The notes beneath the pieces are model-generated. The model searched no databases. It was not told the origin of the DNA and was given only the letters and a program-made list of their open reading frames with translations. Below are positions 63,847-64,000 of a DNA stretch of 64,000 bases, piece after piece (position 1 is the first letter of the stretch; the number at the start of each line of letters is the position of its first letter). A program made the position numbers and the translations under genes. Source of the stretch: an uncultured Bacteroidota bacterium (GTDB lineage Bacteria; Bacteroidota; Bacteroidia; Flavobacteriales; Flavobacteriaceae); NCBI GenBank assembly GCA_913041125.1, contig CAJWHM010000005.1:23946-87945 (forward strand), written 5' to 3'.

Positions 63847-64000
63847 ATTTTAACCTGTCGTCTCACAAAAATTTCTTTTGCAGTTTCTCGACGTATTGCC
63901 AAGTATGACTCATCAATTTTTATGTATAAGGGGTCATTTAGTAACGCTTTATGAATCAATTCAATTGAACTGCCAGGTAAACACCCCATTTCTATTAACT
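63843..64000 (-). CDS. feoA: FeoA (C-terminal part; start outside window)
   Basis: The minus-strand frame is open from the window edge to TGA at 63843-63845 and codes for about 51 residues. It carries the SH3-like FeoA signature LIEMGCLPGSSIELI, then DPLYIKIDESYLAIRRETAKEIFV, matching family ends such as GDPxxxxxxxxxLALRxxEAxxI. It binds the FeoB G domain and controls Fe2+ uptake. Its stop overlaps the feoB start (ATGA). Confidence 0.88.
   Translation of the reverse strand, partial: LIEMGCLPGSSIELIHKALLNDPLYIKIDESYLAIRRETAKEIFVRRQVKI

Noticed and set aside
1..64000. CRISPR arrays, rRNA genes, complete IS elements or phage genes
   Set aside because: No regularly spaced repeats, no rRNA-like stretches and no transposase or capsid motifs were seen on either strand.

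Overview
The window is a chromosomal segment of a very AT-rich (about 30% GC by eye) flavobacterium-like Bacteroidota, probably a free-living marine one. Several things point there: a TonB-dependent receptor with a carboxypeptidase-D-like N-terminal domain, lipoproteins with acidic residues right after the lipid-bearing cysteine, a DUF2723/GT117 membrane protein, Bacteroidota-type -7 promoter elements (TAnnTTTG), almost no Shine-Dalgarno sequences, a eukaryote-like class Ia ribonucleotide reductase, and a single-cytochrome succinate dehydrogenase. Gene density is high, with many 1-14 nt overlaps or tiny gaps. No CRISPR array, rRNA, IS element or complete prophage is visible.

Layout. 1-700: the tail of a probable outer-membrane protein, a convergent tRNA-Gln, and a hairpin between them. 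0.7-7.2 kb: a DUF2723/GT117 membrane protein, a thioredoxin-fold protein without CXXC, a metallophosphoesterase and a dGTPase-like HD hydrolase. 7.3-13.9 kb: a surface lipoprotein, a TonB-dependent receptor and a PiT phosphate transporter with a PhoU-like tail. 14-18 kb: a MORN-type protein and nrdBA. 18-24 kb: DUF3109, MarC, a C-terminal processing protease, dCMP deaminase, HupE/UreJ, a TerB-DnaJ protein, a bacilliredoxin and an acyltransferase. 24-39.9 kb: a NtrY-like kinase, then a heme-synthesis region (hemJ, hemH, an AraC regulator, and hemA-hemC-hemD-hemE-hemF-antiporter-hemB), interrupted by a VPS10/Asp-box protein and a MATE exporter. 39.9-44.6 kb: a four-gene trans-4-hydroxy-L-proline degradation operon. 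44.7-54 kb: DNA repair (ogt, xth), a peptide-type ABC ATPase without permease, an aldo/keto reductase, an OmpA lipoprotein, glycyl-tRNA synthetase, an Ig-like lipoprotein and an omega-amidase. 54-58.8 kb: a GatZ-like TIM-barrel protein and sdhC-sdhA-sdhB. 58.9-64 kb: aminopeptidase P, a sugar-type MFS transporter and feoA-feoB with a tiny Cys-rich FeoB-associated protein.

How the genes work together. Heme synthesis is nearly complete from glutamyl-tRNA to protoheme; only hemL is not here. The Fe2+ uptake genes (feoAB) could supply ferrochelatase, and SdhC is a heme consumer. The hydroxyproline operon feeds 2-oxoglutarate into the TCA cycle, in which succinate dehydrogenase acts.

The most unusual locus is sdhA. 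Its product carries about 95 extra N-terminal residues resembling the arm-DNA-binding domain of a Bacteroidota tyrosine integrase. The 83-bp gap between sdhC and sdhA holds three copies of CAAGGTACACA, two of them inside an identical 18-mer. The ordinary sdhA start codon appears to be gone. This looks like the scar of an integrated element whose integrase 5' end has become the 5' end of a central metabolic gene.
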